Shown: positions 16,682-26,976, numbered from the stretch's first letter. The stretch is 64,000 bases of DNA from Lysinibacillus mangiferihumi (GCF_003049665.1 NZ_PYWM01000009.1:1-64000), one strand, 5' to 3'. Numbers and translations: made by a program. Notes: a model not told the origin generated them from the letters alone.

Positions 16682-17185
16682 ATGCAAACGCTATTTGCAG
16701 GAACAATTTTCGGGCTTTTATCTTTATCCAATACCGTTGGCAAGCTTATTCTTGGTGCTATTTTTGATAAGTTTAGAACAACCGGAGGCATTCTTTTTGT
16801 AGGCAGTTGTATGACGATTGCGATGGTGTCACTGCTGCTGGCAAACGCTAAGAGTTTTGCGTTCGTATTTGCTATCGCTTACGGCTTCAGTATTGTTATT
16901 GCGACAATTGGCCCTCCATTTATGACAGATGATTTATTCGGCAAGAAAGATTTTGGAGCCATTTTCGGTGTTGTCCAAATATTCTTCGTAGCAACGAGTT
17001 CACTTGGTGTTATCGTTTCCGGTCTTATCTATGATCTTACACAAAGTTACAAAGTGGCATGGTTCATATTTTTAGGCTTATTTATACTAAGTATGTTTTG
17101 TATCTTAATAGCAAATAGTATGAAAAAGAAAAAGCACTCAACTGTTGAAGAAATGGCTATAGAAGAAAGTATGGAAGGTGTTTGA
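16682..17185 (+). pseudogene. 3' half of an MFS transporter gene
   Basis: FAGTIFGLLSLSNTVGKLILG and the following ~150 residues form six membrane segments like the C-terminal half of MFS carriers (oxalate/formate-antiporter-like), ending in a basic/acidic tail. The N-terminal six segments are absent. Upstream sequence is the stump of an unrelated gene. GGAGGAA lies by chance before ATG 16682 but too close for good initiation. Confidence 0.8.
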
Positions 17186-17204
17186 TTACGGTTAACTTTA
17201 ATGA

Positions 17205-17277
17205 AGAGAGATTCCTCCATTTAAAATAAGTAGTCATTGTACTTATTTTGTTCCATGGGGAGAACTCTCTTTTTATT
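17205..17277 (+). terminator. Long nested hairpin terminator
   Basis: Inner arms AAAATAAGTA / TACTTATTTT and outer arms GAGAG..CCTCCAT / ATGGGGAG..CTCTC, followed by TTTTTATT. The following stretch to 17599 has no gene that I can support. Confidence 0.7.
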
Positions 17278-17599
17278 GTGCATGTATTTCTTACAGAGGA
17301 GCAACTTTGAGCTTTCCAAAAAAAATAAATATCGAACTATATTTATATAAATATCAATTAATGTTCGTCTTTTTAAAAGAGAAATGCGCTTTGTTCAGCG
17401 GCTGGACAGTTGGGTGATTCTCTAAAACACGAACATTAAAAAGAATTGACTCATTTAGGTATGTAGGAAAGACAGAAAATTGTAACCTTCTCGTTATAGA
17501 CTTCGTTAGTAAAAATGGCTGGAATTAATGCAAGAAGCGGTGTTAGCCGAGTAATAACAATTCGTTTATTCGTTCAAAAAAGAGTTCGGAAATAGAAAA

Positions 17600-17624
17600 A
17601 CCGGCAAAAAAAGATTGCCGGCAA
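17600..17624 (-). terminator. Terminator of sspE
   Basis: On the minus strand TTGCCGGCAA..TTGCCGG-type arms are followed by TTTTTC. It lies 11 bases past the sspE stop. Confidence 0.75.
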
Positions 17625-17634
17625 GAGATGATGA

Positions 17635-17850
17635 TTATTTTGAATTGTTTTCGTTTGCAAAACGACCAGAAGCAAATTTTTTATTTGCTTCTGCTTGTTG
17701 GATTTGTTGTTTAATTTGATTTATGTCCATTTCATTTCCAAATTCTACATCCATTGCATTCGCTGAACCAGATGCTTGTAATTTGTTCGCTTCTGCTTGT
17801 TGAATTTGCTGCTTTACTTGATTAACATCAGTTTTATTTTGATTGTTCAT
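17635..17850 (-). CDS. sspE: Gamma-type small acid-soluble spore protein
   Basis: 71 residues, built from two repeats of the form QIKQQIQQAEANK-x-x-ASG, the hallmark of gamma SASPs. It is rich in Gln/Ala/Asn and lacks Cys. These proteins are amino-acid stores in the spore core, degraded at germination by the GPR protease. The first repeat is followed by MDVEFGNEMDINQ, resembling the GPR cleavage region E-F. GGAGGTGATTTTTA precedes the ATG. Its presence identifies a spore former. Confidence 0.92.
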   Translation of the reverse strand: MNNQNKTDVNQVKQQIQQAEANKLQASGSANAMDVEFGNEMDINQIKQQIQQAEANKKFASGRFANENNSK

Positions 17851-17907
17851 TAAAAATCACCTCCTGACATTAGTTTGTACAGAAGGTGATAATCTATCCT
17901 TTATTTT

Positions 17908-18675
17908 TTAGTTACTTACATTTTGGTGATTATTCTTCAATGTTTTTTTGGCTCTTATAATTAAAAACGAAGGTCGCCGAAATTCTTTGTTTAAATTTGG
18001 TAAATTACATACTGCATCTTTAGTTGGTATTGGCTCCACCATTTTTTCGATTTGTAAGCCATGTTCAATAAGAGTATTTACAATAGTTGATAGTGTACGG
18101 TGATACTTCACAACATTGTCAACTAACCAATGTTGTGTACGTAAGCCTTCATTCTGATAATTATCTAATGCAAAATAGAGTAGGTTCCCTTCAGCATCTG
18201 TTATCCAATTGTCTTTTCCCATATTAGCACTTACAATTGGATGCTCTATTGAAAATAACAAAACTCCACCTTCACATAATGCGGTACTAATCTTTTTTAT
18301 AAGTAACTGAAAGTCTGCAATATAGTGAAAAGCTAAAGAACTTCCTATAAAATCAATGGTTTCTGCAGGCACTGTCATTTCTTCAAATGCAACCTGTTCA
18401 AACAATAGATTGTCATGAACATGATGCTTTTTTGCATGTGCAATCATGTTGGAAGAAATATCAATACCTGTAACGTATTTTGCACCGAGCTCAAGACAAT
18501 AAGCTGCAAAATCTCCTACACCACATCCGATATCTAATACGATTTTATTTTTAAGTGTCGGTAGTAATGCCAAAAAATTGGGTTGTTCCAATAAAATATT
18601 ATAGTTATGTTCTCGTGCTCGTATTTCTTGATATTTTCTAAAGAACGTATTGTTATCATATATATTCTGGTTCAT
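17908..18675 (-). CDS. Class I SAM-dependent methyltransferase
   Basis: 255 residues. Motif I VLDIGCGVGDF and the acidic residue of motif II (VTGIDISSNMI) bind S-adenosylmethionine. The C-terminal half (GVLLFSIEHPIVSA) is of the small-molecule methyltransferase type. Substrate unknown. The gene runs toward sspE and may be read into it. Confidence 0.85.
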   Translation of the reverse strand: MNQNIYDNNTFFRKYQEIRAREHNYNILLEQPNFLALLPTLKNKIVLDIGCGVGDFAAYCLELGAKYVTGIDISSNMIAHAKKHHVHDNLLFEQVAFEEMTVPAETIDFIGSSLAFHYIADFQLLIKKISTALCEGGVLLFSIEHPIVSANMGKDNWITDAEGNLLYFALDNYQNEGLRTQHWLVDNVVKYHRTLSTIVNTLIEHGLQIEKMVEPIPTKDAVCNLPNLNKEFRRPSFLIIRAKKTLKNNHQNVSN

Positions 18676-18822
18676 TTTACCCTTCTATTCATCACAACGT
18701 TATGAAGTATTTGCGCAACCTCATTATCACACGCACTATCTAAAATAAATAGACTTATATTTCATTTTTTGTTAGGATGTAGATAGAGGCATGTCTTCTT
18801 TACTAAATCTATAAAAACATAT

Positions 18823-18857
18823 GGAAAGGCAGAAATCCACTTTGATTTCTGCCTTTT
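18823..18857. terminator. Strong hairpin terminator
   Basis: AAAGGCAGAAATC and GATTTCTGCCTTTT arms, 13 bp. Confidence 0.75.
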
Positions 18858-19001
18858 ATTATTCCCTTATCCAATGGATAGTTGTTGCAATGACCTTCTA
18901 CATTCGTCAAATTGGATTGTTTAATCACTATAATTTTGGACGTTTTTATTCCATCCAAACGTTGATAAGATTACATAATACTACAAGTAGGAGGGATATC
19001 A

Positions 19002-19526
19002 ATGGTTGAGGTACGTTACAAAGTAAGAGAAGTATTAGATCAAAACAAAATTGATATATTTTTGAAGCAAGCTCGAATTGGGTATCTGGGAATGGCTGAC
19101 GGTCATTTGCCTTATGTTGTTCCACTTAATTTTGTTTGGACAAATGGGCTGCTGTATTTCCACGGAGCTACTGGCGGAAGACGCAATCAAGTTATGGATG
19201 AAAATCAGGAAGTCTGCTTTACAGTATGTGAAGAATATGGAACGATTACTGATCCAGTGCCCGCAAAGACGGACACTGCGTATATGAGTGTTATCGTTTT
19301 TGGGAAGGCTCAACCCATCACAGATTTGGATGAAGCTACACATATGTTGCAAGAGATGCTAAATAAATATGTACCTGGTTATTATAATCGTCCTTTATCT
19401 GAGCAACATGTAGACAAATATCGATCAGCCGTTTTCGGTGGTCCAGTTCAAGTTTATCGGATTGATCCACAACAAATGACCGCGAAAGAAAATCCAATTG
19501 AAGTAGGGAAAATGTTTAAAAGTTAA
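19002..19526 (+). CDS. Pyridoxamine 5'-phosphate oxidase-family (FMN-binding split-barrel) protein
   Basis: 174 residues. RIGYLGMADGHLPYVVPLNF, then LYFHGATGGRRNQVM follow the NimA/PNPOx-like flavin-binding family (Nim nitroimidazole reductase-like). TAGGAGGG precedes the ATG. Likely a flavin- or heme-binding oxidoreductase. The exact reaction cannot be read. Confidence 0.8.
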   Translation: MVEVRYKVREVLDQNKIDIFLKQARIGYLGMADGHLPYVVPLNFVWTNGLLYFHGATGGRRNQVMDENQEVCFTVCEEYGTITDPVPAKTDTAYMSVIVFGKAQPITDLDEATHMLQEMLNKYVPGYYNRPLSEQHVDKYRSAVFGGPVQVYRIDPQQMTAKENPIEVGKMFKS

Positions 19527-19568
19527 AAACATGTTTCATACACTATATTAAATAATCCATTTAAACGC

Positions 19569-19603
19569 CACTTCCTATATCCCATAGGTAAGTGGTCTTT
19601 TTG
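19569..19603 (+). terminator. Intrinsic terminator
   Basis: CCACTTCCTAT and ATAGGTAAGTGG arms followed by TCTTTTT. Confidence 0.7.
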
Positions 19604-19821
19604 ATTTAACGAAAACGAGCAGTGCTATTCATGAAATACAATCATACGAAGTAGTGAATGATCAACATTTATGGACTGGTGAAAATTGTGTTTTTGGATG
19701 TTTTATTACAGTCCGTTATTCGTTATGCTAAGAGCGTTCAAAAAGGGAAGAGACAAATTGAAAAAGACACTATTTTTCCTTTATATGTAAATATAGCTGA
19801 TATTTTTTATCGAAAAGAAAG

Positions 19822-21126
19822 GTGGTTTTTAAAATCAATACACAGCAATCGACAGAAGCATTCGAAATAGCAAAACAACTAATGCCTGGTGGTGTAAACA
19901 GTCCAGTAAGAGCATTTAAATCAGTTGGAATCGATCCGATTTTTATTAGTCATGGAATCGGATCGGAAATATATGATATTGATGGGAATAGGTTTATAGA
20001 TTATATCCTTTCTTGGGGACCATTAATTCATGGACATGCAGATAAAGATGTTGCGAGTGCATTACTCGAAGCAATAAAAAAGGGGACAAGTTTTGGATTG
20101 CCCACTTTGCAAGAAAATAAACTAGCACAATTAATCACTACTCGGATTCCCTCAATAGAGAAGATTAGAATGGTTAACTCTGGTACAGAGGCAACAATGA
20201 GTGCCATTCGGCTAGCTAGAGGTTTTACAGGCAAAAACATAATTGTTAAATTTGAAGGAAACTATCACGGACACAGTGACCATCTATTAGTAAAAGCTGG
20301 TTCAGGCATAGCAACATTAGGCCTTCCAGATTGTCCAGGTGTACCGTTAGAAATCACAAAAAACACTTTATCCATTCCGTATAACGATATTGAAGCACTT
20401 TATAGTGTATTTCATACATTTGGTTCAGAAATCGCAGCAGTGATTGTAGAACCATTTGCTGGTAATATGGCTGGCATACCTGCTACCCCCGAATTTCTAC
20501 AGACAATACGTTTGTTCACTACAAAATATGGGGCGCTATTTATTCTTGATGAGGTAATGACTGGTTTTCGTATCGATTATCACTCTGCTCAAGGGCTTTA
20601 TAACATTCAACCTGACTTAACATGCTTAGGGAAGATAATCGGTGGAGGAATGCCTGTTGGCGCATATGGTGGCAAAAAAGAGATTATGAATCTAATTGCA
20701 CCGGAAGGAAATATTTATCAAGCTGGTACTTTATCGGGTAATCCAATCGCGATGGTAGCCGGATATACTACAATAAATAAATTAACCTCTGATAGTTACA
20801 ACTATATTGAAGAGCTATCAGACAGACTAATTCAAGGATTAACAACAGTAGCCCGTAAATCTAATATAACGCTGATGACGTCTAAAGCTGGGACAATGAT
20901 TGGGTTGTCCTTTACTGATAATCCTTTACAAAATTTTGATGATGCACGCAAAATAGACTCAGAGATGTTTCGACGTTTCTATGTCGAAATGCTGAAACAA
21001 GGGATACTTTTACCCCCATCGCAATATGAAAGCATCTTTTTATCGACTGCTCATTCAATACATGATATTGATGAAACAATTAATGCTGCAGATGTAGCTT
21101 TTCAACGAATGTCATCGTTTCTTTAG
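19822..21126 (+). CDS. hemL: Glutamate-1-semialdehyde 2,1-aminomutase
   Basis: About 430 residues. [41 protein letters not shown] and the PLP-lysine segment [17 protein letters not shown] are all as in HemL. It converts glutamate-1-semialdehyde to 5-aminolevulinate, the tetrapyrrole precursor. It stands alone, outside any hem operon, like the extra copy (gsaB) of some bacilli. The start is odd: homologues begin M-N-T, but here the codon is ATC at 19834 with AAAGGTGG upstream. The only standard start is GTG 19822, which overlaps that ribosome site. Confidence 0.9.
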   Translation: MVFKINTQQSTEAFEIAKQLMPGGVNSPVRAFKSVGIDPIFISHGIGSEIYDIDGNRFIDYILSWGPLIHGHADKDVASALLEAIKKGTSFGLPTLQENKLAQLITTRIPSIEKIRMVNSGTEATMSAIRLARGFTGKNIIVKFEGNYHGHSDHLLVKAGSGIATLGLPDCPGVPLEITKNTLSIPYNDIEALYSVFHTFGSEIAAVIVEPFAGNMAGIPATPEFLQTIRLFTTKYGALFILDEVMTGFRIDYHSAQGLYNIQPDLTCLGKIIGGGMPVGAYGGKKEIMNLIAPEGNIYQAGTLSGNPIAMVAGYTTINKLTSDSYNYIEELSDRLIQGLTTVARKSNITLMTSKAGTMIGLSFTDNPLQNFDDARKIDSEMFRRFYVEMLKQGILLPPSQYESIFLSTAHSIHDIDETINAADVAFQRMSSFL

Positions 21127-21225
21127 AAAATATTTTAACCATCTTAAATAATGGGTGCGTCATAACAACTATAATGATGATGAACTGTATTAATTTTCGC
21201 ATCATTTAACTGGAAGTGAATGAAA

Positions 21226-22656
21226 ATGTTAAAAATAAACCGAGAAGATAAAATTCCTATTTGGCAGCAGTTGCTTGATCAGGCTATCCACCATATAACA
21301 ACAGGAAAATGGCCACCAGGTGAATTACTTCCTCCATCTCGAGAGCTTGCCTTATTAGTCGGCGTTTCACGCTCAACAATACAAATTGTTTATGAGGAAT
21401 TATTTAGTCGAGGATATACCGTTACTAATTGGCGTGGTGGAACAAGGGTAAGTGAATGGGGATTGAAAGCCAACTCGGCAGAAGAAACTACTCCTCATGG
21501 ACCATCTACGCCAGCATTACCTTTATTAAACGCGGCAGTTGATGAATTAAACAGTTGGTTTGGAGACGCAGAAAATCGAAACGTAGAAATCGATTTTTGT
21601 CCTCATGAGCCTTATTTGGACGAACATTTCAAAAAAAATTGGAGACAATCTTTTTTACAAGCTTCATCCGAAGCAGAATTGACCACTTGGGGTTATGGCA
21701 ACCCCTATGGTTTTACTCCGCTCCGTGAACAGATTCAACGTTATCTAACATTTGAAAGAGGTGTTCATGTAGATATTGACCAAATCATTTTAACTTCTGG
21801 TGCACAACATAGCATTGATCTTATTGCGCAAGCCCTGTTAACTGAAGGAGAAACGGTTTCTGTTGAAGATCCTGGATTCCCCGCTGCCTGGACGACCATG
21901 CAATATCGGCGAATGAATGTCGTTTCCGTACCGGTTGATGAGTATGGAATACAAGTAAATCGTATTCATCCACAAAGCAAGCTTATTTTTGTTACGCCTT
22001 CTCACCAATGTGCAGTTGGTGTTATTATGTCTGAACCACGTAGACAACAATTGCTCCAAAAGTCAGCGCAAGATCAATTTTGGATAGTAGAAGATGATTA
22101 TGATGGCGAATTTAGGTACCGTGGTGGCCCACTTCCTACTTTGTTCAGCCAACAACCACAGAACACATTGTATATGATGAGTTTTTCCAAAATGGTGGCG
22201 CCTGGCATACGCATTTCGGCAGTTATTGGGCCAAAGGATGCCATTCGTCAGCTTGCTCAAGTACAAGCCCTAACCTATCGACATCTGCCGATAATGGAAC
22301 AACTAACGCTTACCCATTTTATTGAGCACGGTCATTTTATGCGTCATATGAGGAGAGCAAGAAATGTTTATCGACGCAGACATGAAGCGATGACCAAGGC
22401 CATCATGGCAACTGGACTAGCTGAACGTTTTAAACTAAGTGGCATTGAAACAGGCTTGCATATGCTTCTTGAAGCTGAAGAATCGTTTGATGAAGAAGCC
22501 ATGACAAACCTAGCGCTCGAACAAGGAATTCGCGTTTATCCACTTAGTAAGTATTGTTTAGAAACGAATCGAAAAGGATGGGTACTGGGATTTGCTAAAA
22601 TGGATGAGGGCGCAATTGAAGAAGGCATTAACCGCCTTGCCAAGATACTTTTATAA
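21226..22656 (+). CDS. MocR/GabR-family transcriptional regulator
   Basis: 476 residues. An N-terminal GntR-type winged helix (about 8-75: PIWQQLLDQAIHHI, LPPSRELALLVGVSRSTI) is joined to a class I aminotransferase-like domain (from about 105; VEDDYDGEFRY, and SFSKMVAPGIR with the PLP lysine). Such proteins sense amines or amino acids through PLP. It could regulate hemL just upstream or the hydantoinase operon downstream. GGAAGTGA favours ATG 21226 over 21220. Confidence 0.9.
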   Translation: MLKINREDKIPIWQQLLDQAIHHITTGKWPPGELLPPSRELALLVGVSRSTIQIVYEELFSRGYTVTNWRGGTRVSEWGLKANSAEETTPHGPSTPALPLLNAAVDELNSWFGDAENRNVEIDFCPHEPYLDEHFKKNWRQSFLQASSEAELTTWGYGNPYGFTPLREQIQRYLTFERGVHVDIDQIILTSGAQHSIDLIAQALLTEGETVSVEDPGFPAAWTTMQYRRMNVVSVPVDEYGIQVNRIHPQSKLIFVTPSHQCAVGVIMSEPRRQQLLQKSAQDQFWIVEDDYDGEFRYRGGPLPTLFSQQPQNTLYMMSFSKMVAPGIRISAVIGPKDAIRQLAQVQALTYRHLPIMEQLTLTHFIEHGHFMRHMRRARNVYRRRHEAMTKAIMATGLAERFKLSGIETGLHMLLEAEESFDEEAMTNLALEQGIRVYPLSKYCLETNRKGWVLGFAKMDEGAIEEGINRLAKILL

Positions 22657-22746
22657 TCGAAAAAATTACAGCAAAAGAATTAGAATGTACTTCAATAATT
22701 CGGCAAATGTAATATTACTTGAAGAAGATAAGTAATTGGGCAAATG

Positions 22747-22766
22747 CCTAGCATAATTTGCTTGGC
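22747..22766. repeat. Hairpin, first copy of a short repeated stem
   Basis: CCTAGCATAATTTGCTTGG recurs almost exactly at 22878-22897 inside a terminator. It is the same stem-loop without a T-run. Confidence 0.5.
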
Positions 22767-22876
22767 ACATACTACAAACATACTTGGAGAAATTTCCTGT
22801 TAATCTAAAGTCCTTTTTATTTTTATAACCAGATATGACATTAAGAGTAGACGTTTGATGTCTTTGTTAACACTCT

Positions 22877-22903
22877 AACCTAGCATAATTTGCTAGGTTT
22901 TTT
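22877..22903 (+). terminator. Intrinsic terminator
   Basis: AACCTAGCA and TGCTAGGTT arms followed by TTTTTT. It closes transcription before the hydantoinase operon. The rest of the 22657-23180 gap carries the operator described next. Confidence 0.8.
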
Positions 22904-23001
22904 ATTTTCAGTTGATTATAACTATCAACTAAAAAATCCCCTAAATTAATTAATAATTTTAAATTTTCATTCCATTCAAAAAAAATTTATGTTATATTCA
23001 T

Positions 23002-23028
23002 AATAATTACAGTGTTACTGTAATTATT
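23002..23028. promoter_or_regulatory. Perfect 12-bp inverted repeat, candidate operator of the hydantoinase operon
   Basis: AATAATTACAGT (23002-23013), GTT, ACTGTAATTATT (23017-23028). TATATT at 22993-22998 just upstream could be the -10, so a bound protein would block transcription. A second weaker stem (ACTCCATT 23059-23066 / AATGGAGT 23095-23102) follows in the leader. Confidence 0.55.
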
Positions 23029-23180
23029 GAAGTCTTTGCATAATTCATAGTAGACATAACTCCATTACTTAACTTTACCTATTGATATAGTTTAAATGGA
23101 GTAATTCTATTTCTTAAGAAACAGTTACATTCGTGTTACAACTTTAGCAATTTGAAAATCCAAAAGAGGAGTGTAGTCAA

Positions 23181-25223
23181 ATGAGAGTAGCGACAGATAT
23201 CGGAGGTACTTTTACAGATCTTGTATACGTTGATGATAAGGGTTATGTTGGGATTTCTAAGAGTAATACAACGCCACCATTTTTTGAAAAGGGAGTCATG
23301 GACGTTATTGAGAAGGCTGGTCTAAAACATGAACAGCTATCTATATTTATTCACGGAACGACAGTTATTATTAATGCATTGACTGAACGAAAAGGAGCCA
23401 AAATGGGGCTGATTACAACGAAGGGGTTCCGAGATGTTTTAGAAATTGCAAGGGGAAACAGACCAGATCTGTTCAACGTGCGGTATAAAAAGCCTGAGCC
23501 ATTTGTTGAACGCCATTTAAGGCTCGAAGTAAATGAACGTCTTAACTATAAAGGTGAAGTACTTTCACCTTTATGTCGTGAAGATATCGAAGAATGTGTG
23601 AGGTATTTTAAAAAAGAGGGCGTGGAGGCAATAGCAGTGTCCTATATGCACTCATATGTCAATTCATCTCATGAAAGAGAAACAGTGAAAATTATTAAAG
23701 AACTTTGGCCAGAAGTATTTGTAACGGCATCAAGTGACATTACAAAAGAATGGCGAGAGTACGAGAGAACTAATACAGCTGTTCTAAACGCATATGTCCA
23801 ACCTATTGCTACAACATACATTGATAAATTAGATAAGGAATTACGTGAGCAATTAAATACCGACCATCGTTTCATTATGCAATCAAATGGAGGAACGACA
23901 CGGTTTAAAAATGCCAAAGAAGCACCTATTCACATGGTTGAATCAGGACCGGTTGCTGGTATTTTTGGTGCAGCTGTTTTAGGTGAGTTAATTGGTGAAA
24001 AAAACATTATTGCATTTGATATTGGAGGAACAACAGCTAAATGTTCACTTATTGAAAATGGCGAAGTGAAAGTATCCACAGATTACTATATTGAGAGAGA
24101 TAGCCGCAATGCAGGATATCCAATTAAAGCGCCTGTTGTCGATATTGTTGAAATAGGGAACGGGGGCGGTTCCATCGCTTGGATTGACAACGCAGGTTCA
24201 TTGAAGGTGGGACCGAAATCTGCAGGAGCTATGCCTGGGCCAGTAGCTTACGGTTTAGGTGGTATTGAGCCTACAACAACAGACGCAAATCTACTGACAG
24301 GTCGGTTGTCTCCTGAAAATTTCGATTACGATGTAGACATGAATAATGTTAAAAAAATAATTCAGAAAAAAGTTGGTGACCATTTTGGAATTACTGCCGA
24401 AGAAGCAGCACTTGGTATCATCAGAATCGCAAACTCCAATATGTTAAATGCATTAAAGCTGATCTCAATTCGTAAAGGACACAATCCGCAAGACTTTACT
24501 TTATTAGCATTCGGTGGAGGAGGCTCGATGCACGCTCCAGCACTTGCACTTGAACTCGGGGTTAAAAAAGTGGTTGTACCGATTGCATCACCTGTATTTT
24601 CAGCTTGGGGAATGCTTATGACAGACTTACGTCATGATTACATTCAAACATATATTCAACGGATGAATGAACTTTCTCTCGATGAAATGTCTGCACAGTG
24701 GGAAGAAATCGAGAAATATGCACTTGCTCATTTCAAGGATGAAGGAATGACGACTGATAAAGTCGAGTTCCATCGCTTTGCAGATATGCGTTATTTAGGG
24801 CAAGAGCATACAGTGAAAGTACCGGTTCCAAACGGTAAATGGACTGAGGAAGATAAACAAGCTATTATCAATAAATTCCATTATTTACACGAAAAAAACT
24901 ATACATTTAAACTAGAAGATTCACCTACTGAAATTGTCAATATCCATGTAACAGCTTTTGGCAAAGTACCTAAGCCTATAATTGGGAAAATTCCCCGCTC
25001 AAGTTCATTAGAAGAAGCGAAAAAAGCAAACCGAAATATATACTACGAGCACAAAGGATGGATTAATACCCCGGTCTACGATCGTAACAAGCTTCCGCCA
25101 AATGAAGTAATTTTCGGACCCGCAGTAATTGAAGAAAAAGCTGCAGTGACGGTTATTTATGAAGGGCAACAATTATATTTGGATGAGTTCGGAAACATTA
25201 TTATCGAAATGGAGGAAAAGTAA
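23181..25223 (+). CDS. hyuA: Hydantoinase/oxoprolinase family protein, subunit A
   Basis: 680 residues. The N-terminal nucleotide-binding motif DIGGTFTD (6-13), HGTTVIINAL, and the second actin-fold segment AFDIGGTTAKCSLI identify the HyuA/OplA subunit that uses ATP to activate a cyclic amide. The C-terminal domain follows from about 500. It pairs with the B subunit two bases downstream. The substrate (hydantoin, N-methylhydantoin, oxoproline or a relative) cannot be fixed. GAGGAG lies before ATG 23181. Confidence 0.9.
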   Translation: MRVATDIGGTFTDLVYVDDKGYVGISKSNTTPPFFEKGVMDVIEKAGLKHEQLSIFIHGTTVIINALTERKGAKMGLITTKGFRDVLEIARGNRPDLFNVRYKKPEPFVERHLRLEVNERLNYKGEVLSPLCREDIEECVRYFKKEGVEAIAVSYMHSYVNSSHERETVKIIKELWPEVFVTASSDITKEWREYERTNTAVLNAYVQPIATTYIDKLDKELREQLNTDHRFIMQSNGGTTRFKNAKEAPIHMVESGPVAGIFGAAVLGELIGEKNIIAFDIGGTTAKCSLIENGEVKVSTDYYIERDSRNAGYPIKAPVVDIVEIGNGGGSIAWIDNAGSLKVGPKSAGAMPGPVAYGLGGIEPTTTDANLLTGRLSPENFDYDVDMNNVKKIIQKKVGDHFGITAEEAALGIIRIANSNMLNALKLISIRKGHNPQDFTLLAFGGGGSMHAPALALELGVKKVVVPIASPVFSAWGMLMTDLRHDYIQTYIQRMNELSLDEMSAQWEEIEKYALAHFKDEGMTTDKVEFHRFADMRYLGQEHTVKVPVPNGKWTEEDKQAIINKFHYLHEKNYTFKLEDSPTEIVNIHVTAFGKVPKPIIGKIPRSSSLEEAKKANRNIYYEHKGWINTPVYDRNKLPPNEVIFGPAVIEEKAAVTVIYEGQQLYLDEFGNIIIEMEEK

Positions 25224-25224
25224 T

Positions 25225-26961
25225 ATGACAACTTCTCTAAAAATAGATCCGTTTACATTAGAAATTGTTAAAGATTCTCTTTTAGCAGCAGGGGACGAAA
25301 TGTTCGTCGCACTAGCTCGCACATCAATGAGTCCTATTATTTATGAAGTACTCGATTATGCAAGTGGTTTAACTGACGCTGAAGGAAACCTTCTTACTCA
25401 AGGAAACGGTGTAACAGGATTTATTGGGATGCTGACTTTTATGGTAAAAGAAACGCTTAAAAAATATCCTGGAAATAAGCTAAAACCTGGGGATGTAATT
25501 ATCATCAATGATCCTTATAACGGAGGGGGTTCTCATCTTTCTGATGTAGGGCTTGTTATGCCGATTTTCTATGCAGGTGAGCTAATTGCTTTTTCTGCTA
25601 ACAAAGCACACTGGACAGAAGTTGGCGGGAAGGATCCTGGTTCATTTACAAACGATGCTGTTGATATTTTTCAAGAAGGTCTTCAATTTAATTGTATTAA
25701 ATTATTTGAAGAAGATCGTCTAAACGAAGGTATTGTTGAAATTATTCGTGCTAATGTTCGTTTTCCTGATCTTTCATTAGGAGATATGTGGGCACAAGTT
25801 GCAGCATTGCGTACAGGTGAACGTAGGTTAAAAGAACTTTGTGCAAAACACAGTAAAGAAACGATTTTAGCAGCTATCGATTACTTATTAGGTCATGGTG
25901 AAACGATTTCCCGTCAAGAAATCAAAAAATTGCCAAAGGGGATTTTTGAAGCAGAAGATTACATTGATACAGACGGAATAGGCAATGGACCTTTCAAAAT
26001 TAAAGTAAAAGTGACCATTACGGATGATGAATTTATTTGTGATTTTCGTGGAAGTCATCCGCAAGTTCCAGGTCCGATGAATTGTTCCTATACAGGACTC
26101 ATGTCAGCCGTACGAGTGATTTTCCTAGCGATTACAAACCCTGAACAAGACGTTAATGATGGGGTATTTAGACCACTTAAGGTAATTGTTGATCCAAAAT
26201 CCATTATGTCAGCTGAGCGTCCGGTTCCTGTTTCTAATTATTTTGAAACACTTTTAGGCAGCTTAGATTTAGTTTGGAAAGCGTTAGCATCTCATTTACC
26301 AAATCGATTAACTGCAGGACACCATTTATCAGTATGCGCCGTGACATTGTCGGGTAATCATCAAGACACTGAAGAACCATTTCTAATTGTTGAACCTTCT
26401 GTTGGAGGCTGGGGTGGTGCTATCGGACAAGACGGTGCTTCAGGTCAGTTCTGTATGGCTGATGGTGAAACGTATAACGTCCCTGTTGAAGTAGCCGAAA
26501 CTCGCTATGGTGTTCTAATTGACGAATATAGTCTACGTGAAGATGGCAATGGTGCAGGTGCTGGTGAATTTATAGGAGGTAAAGGGGTTATCCGGGCTTA
26601 TCGTGCTTTATCAGATGGCCAAGCTGTTACCGTTACCTATGGTCGAAATAAATTTTATCCATGGGGCATGAATGATGGTAAAGAAGGTTCTCCAAATGAG
26701 TTCTTTGTTCATAAAGCAAACGGTGAAGTTGATGGACCATTCGGTGTTTATGCGCGTTACAAACTTCAAAAGAATGATGTTGTACGCCTAATGACAGGAA
26801 CAGGTGGAGGCTACGGAAACCCATTAAAACGGCCAGCAGCTCAAGTTGCAAAAGATGTAAAGAACGGCTATTTCACTGGAGAAGAAGCAAGAGAACATTT
26901 TTTAGTTGAAGTGAATCCAGTAACATTTGAATTTATGGAATTACCCGGTAGATTATCTTAA
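25225..26961 (+). CDS. hyuB: Hydantoinase B/oxoprolinase family protein, subunit B
   Basis: 578 residues from ATG 25225 (GGAGG at 25211). IINDPYNGGGSHLSDV, SANKAHWTEVGG and the Gly-rich VEPSVGGWGG are typical of HyuB, the hydrolytic partner of HyuA. A longer in-frame start inside hyuA is not needed. It is cotranscribed with hyuA and the cupin gene. Confidence 0.9.
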   Translation: MTTSLKIDPFTLEIVKDSLLAAGDEMFVALARTSMSPIIYEVLDYASGLTDAEGNLLTQGNGVTGFIGMLTFMVKETLKKYPGNKLKPGDVIIINDPYNGGGSHLSDVGLVMPIFYAGELIAFSANKAHWTEVGGKDPGSFTNDAVDIFQEGLQFNCIKLFEEDRLNEGIVEIIRANVRFPDLSLGDMWAQVAALRTGERRLKELCAKHSKETILAAIDYLLGHGETISRQEIKKLPKGIFEAEDYIDTDGIGNGPFKIKVKVTITDDEFICDFRGSHPQVPGPMNCSYTGLMSAVRVIFLAITNPEQDVNDGVFRPLKVIVDPKSIMSAERPVPVSNYFETLLGSLDLVWKALASHLPNRLTAGHHLSVCAVTLSGNHQDTEEPFLIVEPSVGGWGGAIGQDGASGQFCMADGETYNVPVEVAETRYGVLIDEYSLREDGNGAGAGEFIGGKGVIRAYRALSDGQAVTVTYGRNKFYPWGMNDGKEGSPNEFFVHKANGEVDGPFGVYARYKLQKNDVVRLMTGTGGGYGNPLKRPAAQVAKDVKNGYFTGEEAREHFLVEVNPVTFEFMELPGRLS

Positions 26962-26976
26962 TTTGGAGGTAAATAG

